Shown here: positions 8,700 through 19,900 of the stretch, one piece after another
How the letters are laid out: every line of letters begins with the position of its first letter
Numbering within the stretch: position 1 is the first letter of the stretch
Origin: Leeuwenhoekiella sp044542075
GTDB lineage: Bacteria; Bacteroidota; Bacteroidia; Flavobacteriales; Flavobacteriaceae
Assembly: GCF_044542075.1 (NCBI RefSeq)
Contig: NZ_JBITTU010000004.1
Coordinates: forward strand, 372,001 to 436,000
DNA length: 64,000 nt
Reading direction: 5' to 3'
Program-made: the position numbers and the translations under genes
The notes under the pieces: model-generated
Databases searched by the model: none
What the model saw: only the letters and a program-made list of their open reading frames with translations
What the model was told of the DNA's origin: nothing

Positions 8700-10295
8700 A
8701 TGGTAAAGTCTGGTATGTTGACAGTTTCACTAATTCTTTTTTTAAGCATGATATCCTGTGGCTCAAAACAAGAGAAAAAAGTAATTGCAGATGAGAATCC
8801 AGTAAGACCTAATATTGTTTTTATTCTTGCAGACGATTTAGGAATTCACGATTTGAGTGTAACCGGGAGTAATTATTACGAGACTCCTAATATAGACCGT
8901 ATAGCAAAAGAGGGTACTGTATTTACTCAGGGATATGCTGCAAGCCAGGTTTGTAGTCCTTCTAGGGCGAGTATAATGACCGGTCAATCTACCGCACGAC
9001 ATGGGGTTACAGATTGGATAGGAGCTGCCTCTGGCTCAGACAGGAAAGGCAATAATAAAATTATGCCGGCATCTTATAACCATAAACTAGACGCTAACGC
9101 AATCACATTGCCTGAGGCATTTAAAGAAAATGGTTACACTACATTTTTTGCGGGCAAATGGCACTTGGGAGACACACCTTCAACCCCAGAAAATAATGGG
9201 TATGACATAAATGTAGGTGGCTGGGAAGTAGGAAGCCCTAAAGGCGGTTATTTTTCTCCCTGGGTAAACCCAAAATTACCTAATAAAGAAGCTGGTGAGA
9301 ATTTATCAATGCGTCTCGCAAAAGAAACTAACCAATTTATTGAGAAGCAAGACGGAACACCATTTTTTGCGATGTTATCATTCTATGCAGTTCACGGTCC
9401 CATACAAACCAGTGAAGAGGCGTGGAGTAAATACAGAGAGAAGGCAGAAGAACAAGGTATAGCTGATACAGGTTTTGAGATGGAGCGTATTTTGCCTATT
9501 AGAACTAAACAGGATAACCCTGTTTATGCAGGTCTTGTTGAGCAGATGGATAAAGCTGTGGGAGTAGTTCTTAATAGACTTGAAGAACTAGGGATTGCAG
9601 ATAATACGATAATTGTTTTTACTTCAGATAATGGAGGTGTAGCCTCAGGAGATGCTTTCTCTACTTCTAATTTACCTCTTCGTGGTGGTAAAGGATATCA
9701 ATGGGAAGGTGGTATTCGAGAACCGTATTTTATTAAAGTTCCTTATGTAAAAGCGGCACCAAAAGAAATAGACTATCCGGTTACAGGAGCAGATTTATAT
9801 CCTACATTACTAGATTTAGCAGGATTACCTCAGAAACCTAATCAATCTAAAGACGGGGTAAGTTTAAAGCCATTATTTACTGGAGAAAAAATTAATGAGC
9901 GTTCTTTATTTTGGCATTATCCGCATTATGGAAACCAGGGAGGAGAACCTTCCTCGATGATTAGAAAAGGTAATTACAAATTAATTTACTACTGGGAAAG
10001 TAGTAAAAGTGAGTTATACAACTTATCAAGTGACCCATCTGAGCAAAATGATATTGCTAGGGCAAACGTTGAGCTTACTGCTCAACTTCAAGAAGAGCTT
10101 TTAAATTATCTTGATGAAGTAGGAGCAAACAAACCAATAGCAAACCCAAAATATGATGCTGCTAAAGCAAAAAAACTTTATCAAGATCGTAAAAATAGGT
10201 TACTGCCCAGATTAGAAGCTGAGCGTAAAAATATGCTTTCAAAAGATTATGAGCCTAATGCTACATGGTGGGATAGTAAAGTAACTAAAGACTAA
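8700..10295 (+). CDS. S1-family sulfatase, lipoprotein
   Basis: A type I (formylglycine) sulfatase of 531 residues. The ATG at 8700 is chosen because it gives a lipoprotein signal (LILFLSMISC, Cys20); an in-frame TTG at 8649 would add 17 unlikely residues. Metal-binding residues appear in FILADDLG (41-48). The activation motif is C85-S-P-S-R, whose Cys is converted to formylglycine. Other sulfatase marks are GKWHLGD, FTSDNGG, LPLRGGKGYQWEGGIREP and the C-terminal YKLIYYWE.. ELYNLSSDPSE. It resembles the sulfatase at 26633, and both look like the S1_16 group (inference). It likely removes sulfate from the glycan imported by the upstream SusCD. The C-terminal tail is Lys-rich. Confidence 0.92.
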   Translation: MVKSGMLTVSLILFLSMISCGSKQEKKVIADENPVRPNIVFILADDLGIHDLSVTGSNYYETPNIDRIAKEGTVFTQGYAASQVCSPSRASIMTGQSTARHGVTDWIGAASGSDRKGNNKIMPASYNHKLDANAITLPEAFKENGYTTFFAGKWHLGDTPSTPENNGYDINVGGWEVGSPKGGYFSPWVNPKLPNKEAGENLSMRLAKETNQFIEKQDGTPFFAMLSFYAVHGPIQTSEEAWSKYREKAEEQGIADTGFEMERILPIRTKQDNPVYAGLVEQMDKAVGVVLNRLEELGIADNTIIVFTSDNGGVASGDAFSTSNLPLRGGKGYQWEGGIREPYFIKVPYVKAAPKEIDYPVTGADLYPTLLDLAGLPQKPNQSKDGVSLKPLFTGEKINERSLFWHYPHYGNQGGEPSSMIRKGNYKLIYYWESSKSELYNLSSDPSEQNDIARANVELTAQLQEELLNYLDEVGANKPIANPKYDAAKAKKLYQDRKNRLLPRLEAERKNMLSKDYEPNATWWDSKVTKD

Positions 10296-10302
10296 ATAGA
10301 TT

Positions 10303-11928
10303 ATGCTTAAGTACTCGTGTAATATAGTTCAAACAAAAAAAATATTTCAGCGAAGTGTAGCATCAATTATGTTGCAAATACTTCTGCTAATGGGGATAGT
10401 TTCAATACCTGTAAAAGCGCAAACGATACAATTAAAAGTAGATTCTCAAGAAGAGTTTCAAATGATTGATGGTTTTGGAGCTTCAGATGCATGGCGGTGT
10501 CAGTTTGTAGGAGCAAATTGGCCTGCTGCGAAAAAACAACAAATGGCAGACTGGCTTTTTAGTCAGGAACTTGATGCCAATGGTAGCCCAAAGGGTATAG
10601 GGTTATCACTATGGCGTTTTTATATTAGTGCAGGCACGACAGAGCAGGGTGATGATTCAGACATTAAAAATGAATGGCGACGTGGAGAATCTTTTATTGA
10701 TGCAGAAGGGAACTATGACTGGTCTAAGCAAGCAGGGCAACAATGGTTTTTACGCAAAGCGAAAGATGCAGGAGTGGAAAAATATTTGGCATTTTCTATT
10801 GCGGCACCTACGTTCTGGTCTATAAATAATAAAGGTTATGCTGCTACAAAAAATGGCGAAATGAATATTAAGCCTAGCCATTTTGAAGCTTATGCGAGCT
10901 TTATGGTTCAGGTTTTGAAACATTTTAAGGCGGAAGGTCTTCCGTTTGATTATTTAAGTCCTATTAATGAGCCGCAATGGGATTGGGAAAAATCTTCGCA
11001 AGAAGGTACACCAGCAACAAATAAAAATTTAGCACAACTTACCCGGTTACTAAATGTTGGTATTGAAGAGAAAAAGCTAGGTACTAAACTAGTTCTGGCC
11101 GAAGCAGCAGATTTACGTTTTCTATACTCAGAACATAATAAACCCGAGAGATCAGAGCAGATTGAAGAGTTTTATGCTGATACTTCTAGAGAAAAAGACA
11201 CATATATAAAAGATTTGAGTAATGTAATACCTACCGTTTCGGGACATAGTTATTTTACCACCTGGCCGGTTGAGAATTTAATTCAGATACGGCAGGAGCT
11301 TAATCAAGCACTTACACAAAACAACATAGATTACTGGCAAAGTGAGTTCTGTATTCTCGAAGAATCAGAAGACATAGGTAGTGGCCATAAACGAGATTTA
11401 GGGATGGCAACTGCGCTCTATGTTGCTCGCGTTATTCACGCAGATCTTACTTTAGCAAATGCCAAATCCTGGCAATGGTGGACGGCTATAACAATTGCAG
11501 ATTTTAAAGATGGGTTAATCTATTTAGATACCGGTAATCCTGAGGATATGTACAATAAAACCTCTCTTAAAACCGATGGCGAATTTCACGATTCAAAATT
11601 ATTATGGGCCTTAGGAAATTACTCCAGATTTATTCGACCCGGTTTTCAGCGGGTGGGAGCAAATTATACCAGTGCTAAAAGTCTCAAAGAGCAATATGAA
11701 GAGTTAATGGTTTCAGCATATAAGAATTCAGATACCGGTGATCAGGTTGTTGTATTAATTAATTATGCAGACGACGATCAGCAAATAAAGATTAATACTT
11801 CAGATACTAAATTTTTGTACGCTTATGAAACTTCAGAAGACAAAAATCTGGAACATCGTACCCTATTGAGTAATCAAGTTACACTAGCAGCGAGAAGTAT
11901 TACGACGCTTACAAATACCAATTTATAA
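10303..11928 (+). CDS. GH30-family glycosidase (second copy, secreted)
   Basis: A 541-residue GH30 enzyme paralogous to the one at 6721. Unlike that one it has an ordinary signal peptide (MLQILLLMGIVSIPVKAQ) rather than a lipobox; translation may start at 10303 or at the ATG at 10369, which gives a shorter, cleaner signal. GH30 marks are QMIDGFGASDAWRCQF (53-68), GIGLSLWR, acid/base Glu223 in SPINEPQWDW, GHSYF, nucleophile Glu348 in YWQSEFCIL, and LLWALGNYSRFIRPG before the C-terminal beta domain. The NEP motif is canonical, whereas the other copy has NET. It starts 7 bp after the sulfatase stop. Predicted periplasmic, acting on beta-linked galactose-type oligosaccharides; the linkage is inferred. 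Confidence 0.88.
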   Translation: MLKYSCNIVQTKKIFQRSVASIMLQILLLMGIVSIPVKAQTIQLKVDSQEEFQMIDGFGASDAWRCQFVGANWPAAKKQQMADWLFSQELDANGSPKGIGLSLWRFYISAGTTEQGDDSDIKNEWRRGESFIDAEGNYDWSKQAGQQWFLRKAKDAGVEKYLAFSIAAPTFWSINNKGYAATKNGEMNIKPSHFEAYASFMVQVLKHFKAEGLPFDYLSPINEPQWDWEKSSQEGTPATNKNLAQLTRLLNVGIEEKKLGTKLVLAEAADLRFLYSEHNKPERSEQIEEFYADTSREKDTYIKDLSNVIPTVSGHSYFTTWPVENLIQIRQELNQALTQNNIDYWQSEFCILEESEDIGSGHKRDLGMATALYVARVIHADLTLANAKSWQWWTAITIADFKDGLIYLDTGNPEDMYNKTSLKTDGEFHDSKLLWALGNYSRFIRPGFQRVGANYTSAKSLKEQYEELMVSAYKNSDTGDQVVVLINYADDDQQIKINTSDTKFLYAYETSEDKNLEHRTLLSNQVTLAARSITTLTNTNL

Positions 11929-11946
11929 TTTATTAAAATCATTTAA

Positions 11947-13356
11947 ATGCAAAACACAAAATTCAATTTTAAATACCTGCTTTTCCTTGCGCTTGTATCT
12001 GCAATGGGAGGATTTCTTTTTGGTTATGATTGGGTAGTTATAGGTGGGGCTAAACCTTTTTATGAGCTCTATTTTAGTATAAATGAAATGCCTTCTTTAC
12101 AAGGGTGGGCTATGAGTAGCGCACTGGTAGGTTGTATTTTTGGAGCGGTAATTTCAGGGTTGGTTGCAGATAAGTATGGTCGTAAAATTCCGCTTATTTT
12201 AGCTGCAGCACTGTTTACACTTTCTGCTTTTGGTACGGGTTATGTTGACACATTTACTCCTTTTATAGTGTACAGACTTATTGGAGGGTTAGGTATTGGT
12301 TTAGCTTCTACCTTATCGCCTATGTATATCGCAGAGATAGCACCTGCAAAATACAGAGGGCAGTTTGTAGCCATCAATCAGCTTACTATTGTAATAGGTA
12401 TTCTTGCTGCACAAATAGCAAACTTTCTTATTGCAGATACAATCCCTGATGGTCTTAATGCAGATCAAATGCTGGTTTCCTGGAACGGGCAAACGGGATG
12501 GAGATGGATGTTCTGGGCAGAATTAATCCCTGCTGGATTATTCTTTATCCTTATGTTTTTAGTACCTAAGAGTCCGCGATTCTTAGCTAAAATTAATGAA
12601 GACAGTGCTGCCTTAGATGTACTTAAGCGTATAGGTGGATCAAGTTATGCTACCAGCGAATTAGAAAATATGAAGCTTACTCTTAAAGAAGGAGGTAAGC
12701 AAAAAATTAAGCTATCTGAGTTACGTAGCAAAAAAGTACTTCCCATTTTAACTATAGGTATTGTATTGGCATTTTTTCAGCAATGGTGCGGTATTAATAT
12801 CATATTTAATTATGCCGAAGAGATATTTACCGCTGCTGGTTATAGTGTAGGAGATATGCTTTTTAATATCATTATTACAGGAAGCGTAAACCTCATATTT
12901 ACTTTTGTTGCAATGCGTACGGTTGACAGCTGGGGTCGCAGAAAATTAATGATTTTTGGTTCTATTGGTCTTGCTCTTGTATATGCTTTATTAGGAGGAG
13001 CGTATTATTTTGAGTTTAAAGGCTTACCGGTTTTAATTTTAGTGATTGTAGCTATCGCTATATATTCTATGTCGCTAGCGCCTATAACCTGGGTAGTGTT
13101 ATCAGAGATTTTCCCTAATCGATTAAGAGGAGTTGCAATGTCTATAGCAACATTTTCTCTATGGATAGCTTCATTTATTCTAACCTTCACTTTTCCTATT
13201 TTAAATGATTTGCTTGGTGCTTACGGTACATTCTGGGTTTACAGTGGTATCTGTATTCTGGGATATTTATTTATTAAAAATAAGCTGCCGGAAACTAAAG
13301 GAAAAAGTCTTGAAGAAATTGAATTTGAACTTACAAACAGAACTGATGAAAACTAA
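11947..13356 (+). CDS. MFS sugar:H+ symporter (XylE/GalP-like)
   Basis: A 469-residue inner-membrane transporter of the sugar-porter branch of the major facilitator superfamily with about 12 hydrophobic segments. Family signatures are GGFLFGYDWVVIGG in helix 1, ADKYGRKIPL and RLIGGLGIGLASTLSPMYIAEIAPAKYRGQ in the first half, QQWCGINIIFNY in helix 7, DSWGRRKLM, and PNRLRGVAMS.. PETKGKSLEEIE at the end. It would bring the released monosaccharide into the cytoplasm by proton symport. Galactose, xylose or arabinose are all possible substrates; the sequence does not decide. It overlaps the next gene by 11 bp, which points to translational coupling. Confidence 0.9.
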   Translation: MQNTKFNFKYLLFLALVSAMGGFLFGYDWVVIGGAKPFYELYFSINEMPSLQGWAMSSALVGCIFGAVISGLVADKYGRKIPLILAAALFTLSAFGTGYVDTFTPFIVYRLIGGLGIGLASTLSPMYIAEIAPAKYRGQFVAINQLTIVIGILAAQIANFLIADTIPDGLNADQMLVSWNGQTGWRWMFWAELIPAGLFFILMFLVPKSPRFLAKINEDSAALDVLKRIGGSSYATSELENMKLTLKEGGKQKIKLSELRSKKVLPILTIGIVLAFFQQWCGINIIFNYAEEIFTAAGYSVGDMLFNIIITGSVNLIFTFVAMRTVDSWGRRKLMIFGSIGLALVYALLGGAYYFEFKGLPVLILVIVAIAIYSMSLAPITWVVLSEIFPNRLRGVAMSIATFSLWIASFILTFTFPILNDLLGAYGTFWVYSGICILGYLFIKNKLPETKGKSLEEIEFELTNRTDEN

Positions 13357-14059
13357 ATTACAGTATTTAATTCTGTTTGCGGTTCTGTTTACATTGAGTT
13401 GTAAAGCTCAAGTTACAGGCCCAGATTATCTAGATTCTTTAAAACAAGAACTTCAGGTCAAATGGCCTAATAATCGAACTATTAATCTTGTATTTCACGG
13501 GCATTCTGTACCTACAGGATATACCACAAAAGGAGTGTTAGATCGAATGCATTCCTATCCTTTACAGACTTTAAAGGCGGTTAATGATCATTATCCCTAT
13601 TCTGTTGTAAATAGCATAACTACTTCGATAGGTGGTGAGCAGGCAGAGCAAGGAGCTAAGCGTATGCAGGATGTATTTACGCACAAGCCAGACGTTATTT
13701 TTATAGACTATGCACTTAACGATAGAGGAATAGGTTTAGAACGCGCTAAGGTTGCGTGGGAGTTGATGATAAAACAGGTTTTAGAACAGGATATTAAATT
13801 AATTCTGCTTACACCTACTCCAGATTTACGAGAAGATACTACTTCAGAAGATACACAGCTTGCTATGCATAGTGCACAGATACGTGAATTAGCTGCTAAA
13901 TATAAAATAGGATTGGTTGACAGCTATGCACTTTTTAAAAATCTGGCGGTTAAAACAGATTTAGAAGGGTTTATGTCTCAAAACAATCACATCAATCAAA
14001 AAGGACATCAGCTTGTTTCTCAATTAATTTTTGAAACCTATTTCAACTTCAAACAGTAA
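13346..14059 (+). CDS. SGNH/GDSL-family hydrolase, probable carbohydrate esterase
   Basis: A 237-residue lipoprotein. The ATG at 13346 begins a signal with lipobox LFTLSC and overlaps the transporter gene by 11 bp; an upstream ATG at 13205 lies deep inside that gene and is unlikely. SGNH blocks are present in modified form: FHGHSVPTGY carries the serine block (GHS in place of GDS), SIGGEQAEQG the glycine block, IDYALNDRGI the Asn block, and NNHINQKGHQ the C-terminal His block. It probably removes acetyl or other ester groups from the polysaccharide so that the glycosidases and sulfatases can act. The catalytic assignment is by motif; the substrate is inferred. Confidence 0.75.
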   Translation: MKTKLQYLILFAVLFTLSCKAQVTGPDYLDSLKQELQVKWPNNRTINLVFHGHSVPTGYTTKGVLDRMHSYPLQTLKAVNDHYPYSVVNSITTSIGGEQAEQGAKRMQDVFTHKPDVIFIDYALNDRGIGLERAKVAWELMIKQVLEQDIKLILLTPTPDLREDTTSEDTQLAMHSAQIRELAAKYKIGLVDSYALFKNLAVKTDLEGFMSQNNHINQKGHQLVSQLIFETYFNFKQ

Positions 14060-14069
14060 ACCATAAGAA

Positions 14070-16916
14070 ATGATAAAAACTTTAAAACATATTGGGTTTA
14101 GCATTTGTATTTTAAGTGTGTTAGTACTTGGCGTGAGCTGTGAGCAACCGCAAGAAATGAGTATTGATCTTTCGGGAGATTGGAAATTTCAAATAGACTC
14201 ACTAGATCAGGGAGAAGATAAAAAATGGTATACCGAAGCTTTAGAAGAAACGATACGGCTTCCGGGTTCTATGGTAGAAAATGGTAAGGGGTACGATGTA
14301 GATTTAGAAACTAAGTGGACCGGTAATTTATGGAATGACAGCTTGTGGTACAAAATCCCTAAGTACGAGAAATACCGAAAAGATGATAATATAAAAGTTT
14401 CCTTTTGGCTGCAGCCTGAAAAAAAATATTACGGTGCTGCCTGGTATCAGAAAAAAATTACAATACCAGAAAACTGGAAAGATCAGGTGGTAACGTTTAA
14501 TATTGAGCGTGCCCACTGGGAATCTACAGTCTGGGTTGATGATAAAAAAATAGGATCAGAAAATACATTAGGTACTGCACATCGTTACCTTCTTAAAGAA
14601 CTTAAGCCAGGAGAGCATATACTAACAGTAAGGATGGATAATCGTGTGCGTGATATAAATGTTGGGCTAGACGCACACAGCATATCAGACAATACCCAAT
14701 CTAACTGGAATGGTCTTGTGGGTGAATTAAGTCTTACTGCTACACCCAAAGTCTTTATTAAAAGTATAAAAATTGTTCCCGATGTAAATAATAAAAAGGC
14801 GCGAATAAAACTTACAATAGAAAACGCTACCGGTACAGTAAATACTGCGCAATTAAAGCTTGAAGCTAAAGGAATAACTCAACATGTTGCATCAGTAAAA
14901 AGCTTAACAGAAGACTTAGAATTAAAATCTGGGGATAATGAATTGAGTTTTGACTATACAATGGGTGATAATCCTGCATTGTGGGATGAGTTTGATACTA
15001 ATCTGTATGAACTCAACTTGACGTTAGATTCAGATGCGGGTGTGCATTTTACAACCGAAAAATTTGGAATGCGGGAGTTTAGAGCCTCAGATAAGCATTT
15101 TGTTATTAACGATCGTCCGGTTTTTTTGAGAGGCACTTTAGAGTGCTCTATTTTTCCGTTGACGGGGTATCCACCTACAGATATAGATTCTTGGAAATCA
15201 ATATTTACCACTATAAAAAAGCACGGTCTTAATCATATGCGTTTTCACTCGTGGTGTCCCCCAGAAGCTGCATTTGACGCTGCAGATGAGATAGGAGTTT
15301 ACTTACAGATAGAAGCTTCTGCCTGGGCTACAATAGGAGATGGCGCTCCTGTAGATAAATGGCTTTATAAAGAAGGAGAAGCCATATTAGAAGCTTATGG
15401 AAACCACCCATCTTTTGTAATGATGGCTTATGGTAATGAGCCTAGTGGTAAAAATCACAAGCAGTATTTAATAGATTATGTAACTCACTTTAAAGCCCTA
15501 GATGGTACTAAGATGTACACAAGCGCTGCGGGATGGCCATTAATTGATAATGCAGATTACTTTAATACCCCAAAGCCACGTATTCAGCAATGGAATCAAA
15601 ACTTAAACAGCATTATAAATGCAGAAGCACCACAGACGCTATTTGACTTTCAAAGTATTATAGATAATACACCTATGCCGGTGGTAAGTCACGAAATAGG
15701 GCAATGGTGTGTATACCCTAATTTCAACGAAATTTCAAAATATACAGGGGTTTTAAAACCTAAGAATTTAGAGATTTTTAAAGAGACTTTAGAAAACAAT
15801 CATTTAGGTCATCTTGCAGATAGTTTAATGCTCGCATCAGGCAGACTACAAACACTATGCTATAAAGCAGATATTGAAGCTGCATTACGCACTAAAGGTT
15901 TTGCAGGATTTCAACTATTAGATTTACATGATTTTCCTGGTCAGGGAACCGCTTTAATAGGGGTGTTAGACGCATTCTGGGAAGAAAAAGGGTATGTGAG
16001 CCCGGCAGAATTCAAAGCCTTTAGTGGTGAGACTGTCCCGCTGGCTCGATTAAAACAACGCACATTCTTAAATACAGATACTTTAAATGCTTCTATAGAA
16101 CTGGCGCATTATGGTGCGAAACCACTTAAAGGTGTAACACCTGCCTGGAGACTGAACAATAAGTCTGGAGAACAAGTATCAAGTGGGACCTTTCCACAAG
16201 GTGATTTTAAGATAGGCAACGGTATCGCCCTGGGCAAAATTTCACTTCCGCTAAATAGTATAAAGGCTGCACAACAATTAACGCTAAGTGTAGCGGTTGG
16301 CGAATTTGAGAATAGCTGGGATGTTTGGGTATATCCTGCAAAAAATAAAGAAATTAATAATGAACCGCGAGTTGTAACACAATTAGATGCTGCTACAATT
16401 GAATTTCTAAAACAAGGTGGGTCTGTTTTATTAAGTACTAAAAAAGGTGCTGTTGCCGCAGATAAAGGTGGCGATATTGGCATAGGTTTCTCCAGTATTT
16501 TCTGGAATACCTCGTGGACAAATGGTCAAAAGCCCCATACATTAGGAATTTTATGTGACCCCAATCATCCTGCATTAGCAAATTTTCCAACACAATACCA
16601 CTCTAACTGGCAATGGTGGGATGCTATGACGCACAGCAATGCGATAATTCTAGATGAGTTTGGTCCAGATTTAAAACCTATAGTGCGTGTCATAGACGAC
16701 TGGTTTGAAAACCGAAGTTTGGGATTGTTGTTTGAAACGCGGGTAGGTAACGGAAAACTTCTTGTTTCAGGAATAGATCTACACACAAATATTCAGAATC
16801 GTATTGAAGCGCAACAACTACTGTACAGTTTAAAAAAATACATGAGTAGCGATAAATTTAATCCTGCTCAAGAGTTAGATATTCAACTTATAAAGGGCTT
16901 ATATGCCACTAATTAA
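14070..16916 (+). CDS. GH2-family lipoprotein glycosidase (beta-galactosidase-like)
   Basis: A 948-residue lipoprotein (Cys24 in LGVSC). Domain order follows GH2: an N-terminal sugar-binding jelly roll (about 33-225, LSGDWKFQID.. AAWYQKKITIP), an Ig-like domain (about 228-335), a TIM barrel (about 340-670) with RFHSWCPPEAAFDAADEIGVY, acid/base Glu457 in YGNEPSG and nucleophile Glu542 in SHEIGQW, then a long C-terminal beta-rich region. It starts 10 bp after the esterase gene. A close relative lies at 23825 in the same PUL. Exo-beta-galactosidase is the simplest reading given the GH30 context, but GH2 also holds glucuronidases and arabinosidases. Confidence 0.87.
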   Translation: MIKTLKHIGFSICILSVLVLGVSCEQPQEMSIDLSGDWKFQIDSLDQGEDKKWYTEALEETIRLPGSMVENGKGYDVDLETKWTGNLWNDSLWYKIPKYEKYRKDDNIKVSFWLQPEKKYYGAAWYQKKITIPENWKDQVVTFNIERAHWESTVWVDDKKIGSENTLGTAHRYLLKELKPGEHILTVRMDNRVRDINVGLDAHSISDNTQSNWNGLVGELSLTATPKVFIKSIKIVPDVNNKKARIKLTIENATGTVNTAQLKLEAKGITQHVASVKSLTEDLELKSGDNELSFDYTMGDNPALWDEFDTNLYELNLTLDSDAGVHFTTEKFGMREFRASDKHFVINDRPVFLRGTLECSIFPLTGYPPTDIDSWKSIFTTIKKHGLNHMRFHSWCPPEAAFDAADEIGVYLQIEASAWATIGDGAPVDKWLYKEGEAILEAYGNHPSFVMMAYGNEPSGKNHKQYLIDYVTHFKALDGTKMYTSAAGWPLIDNADYFNTPKPRIQQWNQNLNSIINAEAPQTLFDFQSIIDNTPMPVVSHEIGQWCVYPNFNEISKYTGVLKPKNLEIFKETLENNHLGHLADSLMLASGRLQTLCYKADIEAALRTKGFAGFQLLDLHDFPGQGTALIGVLDAFWEEKGYVSPAEFKAFSGETVPLARLKQRTFLNTDTLNASIELAHYGAKPLKGVTPAWRLNNKSGEQVSSGTFPQGDFKIGNGIALGKISLPLNSIKAAQQLTLSVAVGEFENSWDVWVYPAKNKEINNEPRVVTQLDAATIEFLKQGGSVLLSTKKGAVAADKGGDIGIGFSSIFWNTSWTNGQKPHTLGILCDPNHPALANFPTQYHSNWQWWDAMTHSNAIILDEFGPDLKPIVRVIDDWFENRSLGLLFETRVGNGKLLVSGIDLHTNIQNRIEAQQLLYSLKKYMSSDKFNPAQELDIQLIKGLYATN

Positions 16917-16966
16917 AATACTAAGTAAAACAAACCTTTCTTTTAAAGGACCTAAGAATTAGAACC

Positions 16967-19900
16967 ATGAGTAAAGTTAAAGCTTGGAGAGAAACCGTAG
17001 TAATCCCTACGTATGAAGTAGGAACACCAGAAAAATATCCTGTATTTTTAGAAAAAAGGGTATATCAGGCTAGTACGGGTTCAGTATACCCACATCCTGT
17101 AATAGAGCAGATAAGTGATGAGAAAGTAGATAAAGAATGGGATGTTATTTTTATAGAAAATGACTACATACAGCTGATGATTCTTCCGGCTTTAGGAGGA
17201 AGAATACAGCGTGCTTATGATAAAATACGTCAGCGTGATTTTGTGTATTACAATCATGTTATAAAACCTGCACTGGTAGGATTAACCGGTCCGTGGATTT
17301 CTGGTGGTATAGAATTTAACTGGCCACAACACCACAGACCTAGTACATATGATCCTACAGATTCCTATATTGAAGAAAATAAAGATGGAAGCATAACTGT
17401 ATGGGTTAGTGAACTCGAGCGTATGTTCCGCACTAAGGGTATGGCAGGTTTTACACTACACCCTGATAAAGCTTATCTAGAAATAAAAGCACAGTTATAT
17501 AACCGTACACCTCACCCGCAAACGTTTTTATGGTGGGCAAATCCTGCAGTAGCTGTTAATGATGAGTATCAGTCTGTTTTTCCTCCAGATGTAAACGCGG
17601 TTTTTGATCACGGTAAGCGTGATGTGTCTGAATTTCCTATCGCAAAAGGAGAATATTATAAAGTAGATTATGCGCCGGGCACCGATATTTCTAGGTATAA
17701 GAATATTCCTGTACCTACATCTTATATGGCAATTACTTCAAAATACGATTTTGTAGGCGGCTACGAGAATGATAGTAAAGGCGGATTATTACACGTAGCA
17801 GACCATAATGTGTCGCCGGGTAAAAAACAATGGACCTGGGGTAATGGTGATTTTGGTCAGGCCTGGGATAGTAACTTAACAGATGAAGACGGACCGTATA
17901 TTGAGCTTATGTGTGGCGTTTACACAGACAATCAGCCAGATTTCTCGTGGATGCATCCTTACGAAGAGAAAAGTTTTAAGCAGTATTTTATGCCGTATTA
18001 CAACGTAGGTGTGGTAAAAAATGCTACTAAAGAAGCGTTGCTTAATTTGGAAATAGAAAATGGAAAGGCAAGATTAAAAATTTATGTTACGGGTATCTAT
18101 GAGAATGCAAAAGTAACTTTAACCGCTGCAGACCATGTTTATCTTGAAGAAACGCTTGACCTTGATCCTGCAACCGGTTTTGATACCTTAATAGACACGG
18201 CCACTGCAGACTATAAAGATTTAAAGGCAACGCTTACTGCTGCTAACGGTAAAGTGCTGGTAAGCTGGTCTCCGGGTGATGATAGCGTAGAAGAAATTCC
18301 TGAGGCGGCAAAAGCAGCAAAAGAACCTCAGGACATAGATACAGTAGAGCAATTATTTTTAAATGGGTTGCATCTTGAGCAATACCGTCACGCAACCTTT
18401 GATGCGACGGCTTATTATCTTGAAGCTTTAGAGCGCGCTCCCGGTGATGTACGCTGTAATAACGCTATGGGGTTGTGGAAGATGAAGCATGGTAAATTTG
18501 AAGAGGCGCTTGCATATTTTAATACTGCTATAGAAACACTTACAAATAGGAACCCCAATCCCTATAACGGGGAACCTTATTTTAATAAAGGTGTTGTTCT
18601 CAACTATCTAGGTAGAAAAGATGAGGCATACGCCGCTTTTTTCAAATCCTGTTGGAATGCTGCCTGGCAAGCTGCCGGCTATTTTAATCTCGCACAAATA
18701 GATTGTGAACGAGCAGATTTTGATAAGGCATTAGAGTTAGTAGATAAGGCTTTAATAAGTAACTGGCACAATCACAAGGCAAGACATTTAAAGGCGATTA
18801 TCTTAAGAAAAACAGGAAACAAAGATGAGGCACTTCAGCTTATAGAAGATTCACTTCAGATAGACCATTTTAATTTTGGAGTACGGTATGAGCGCTTTCT
18901 GCTAACCGGTGATCAAGAAGATTTAGTAACACTTAAAGAATTATTGCGAGGCTACCAGCATAATTATATAGAGTTTGCACTCGATTATGCACAGGCAGGA
19001 CAATATGAAGAGGCAATTGCATTGCTTAAAGAGATAGCTCAGGGAGAGCAAGTGTATCCGCTAGTGGGTTATTTTATAGGATATTTCTATCAGCAAAAAG
19101 AAGATAACACTAATGCTTCAGAATGGTTTAAAAAGGCTCAGGATCTGTCGCAAGATTACTGTTTTCCAAACCGTTTAGAAGAGGTAATTGCATTGCAGGC
19201 GGCTTTTGACTTTGATTCTACAGATGCTAAAGCTTCTTATTATTTGGGTAATTTCTGGTATGCTTCTCGTCAATACAAAGAGGCGCAAAATTGCTGGGAA
19301 GCGTCAATAAGACTTGATGAGAACAATGCTATTTGTCACCGTAACCTTTCCTTATTGTATTACAATAAAACTAATCAAAAAGATTTAGCACGTAAGCATC
19401 TAGAACAGGCATTTAAACTAGATCCTACAGACGCACGTTTGTTGATGGAGCTGGATCAGTTGTACAAAAAAATAAATGTTTCCGTAGAAGAGCGTTTAGA
19501 ACTTTTAGAGCAAAACTTAAGCCTAACGCAGTCTCGAGATGATTTGTATTTAGAGCGTATTGCTTTATATAACTTTAAAGGTGATCACGAGAAAGCTTTA
19601 GAATTGATAGAATCACGACAGTTTCACCCGTGGGAAGGTGGTGAGGGGAAAGTTCCTTTTCAGCACATAAATACTCACGTAGAATTAGCAAAAAAACTTT
19701 TAAGTAATGACAAGGCAGAGAAAGCAATAAGTCATCTAGAAGCCGCTCAGCAATATCCTCACAATTTAGGGGAAGGTAAACTTTTTGGCTCACAGGAAAA
19801 TGACATCTTATATTGGTTAGGTTGTGCCTACGAGCTATTAGGCAAAACACAATCTGCAAAAGAGGCGTGGCAAAAAGCTTCAGAAGGACTAAGTGACCCA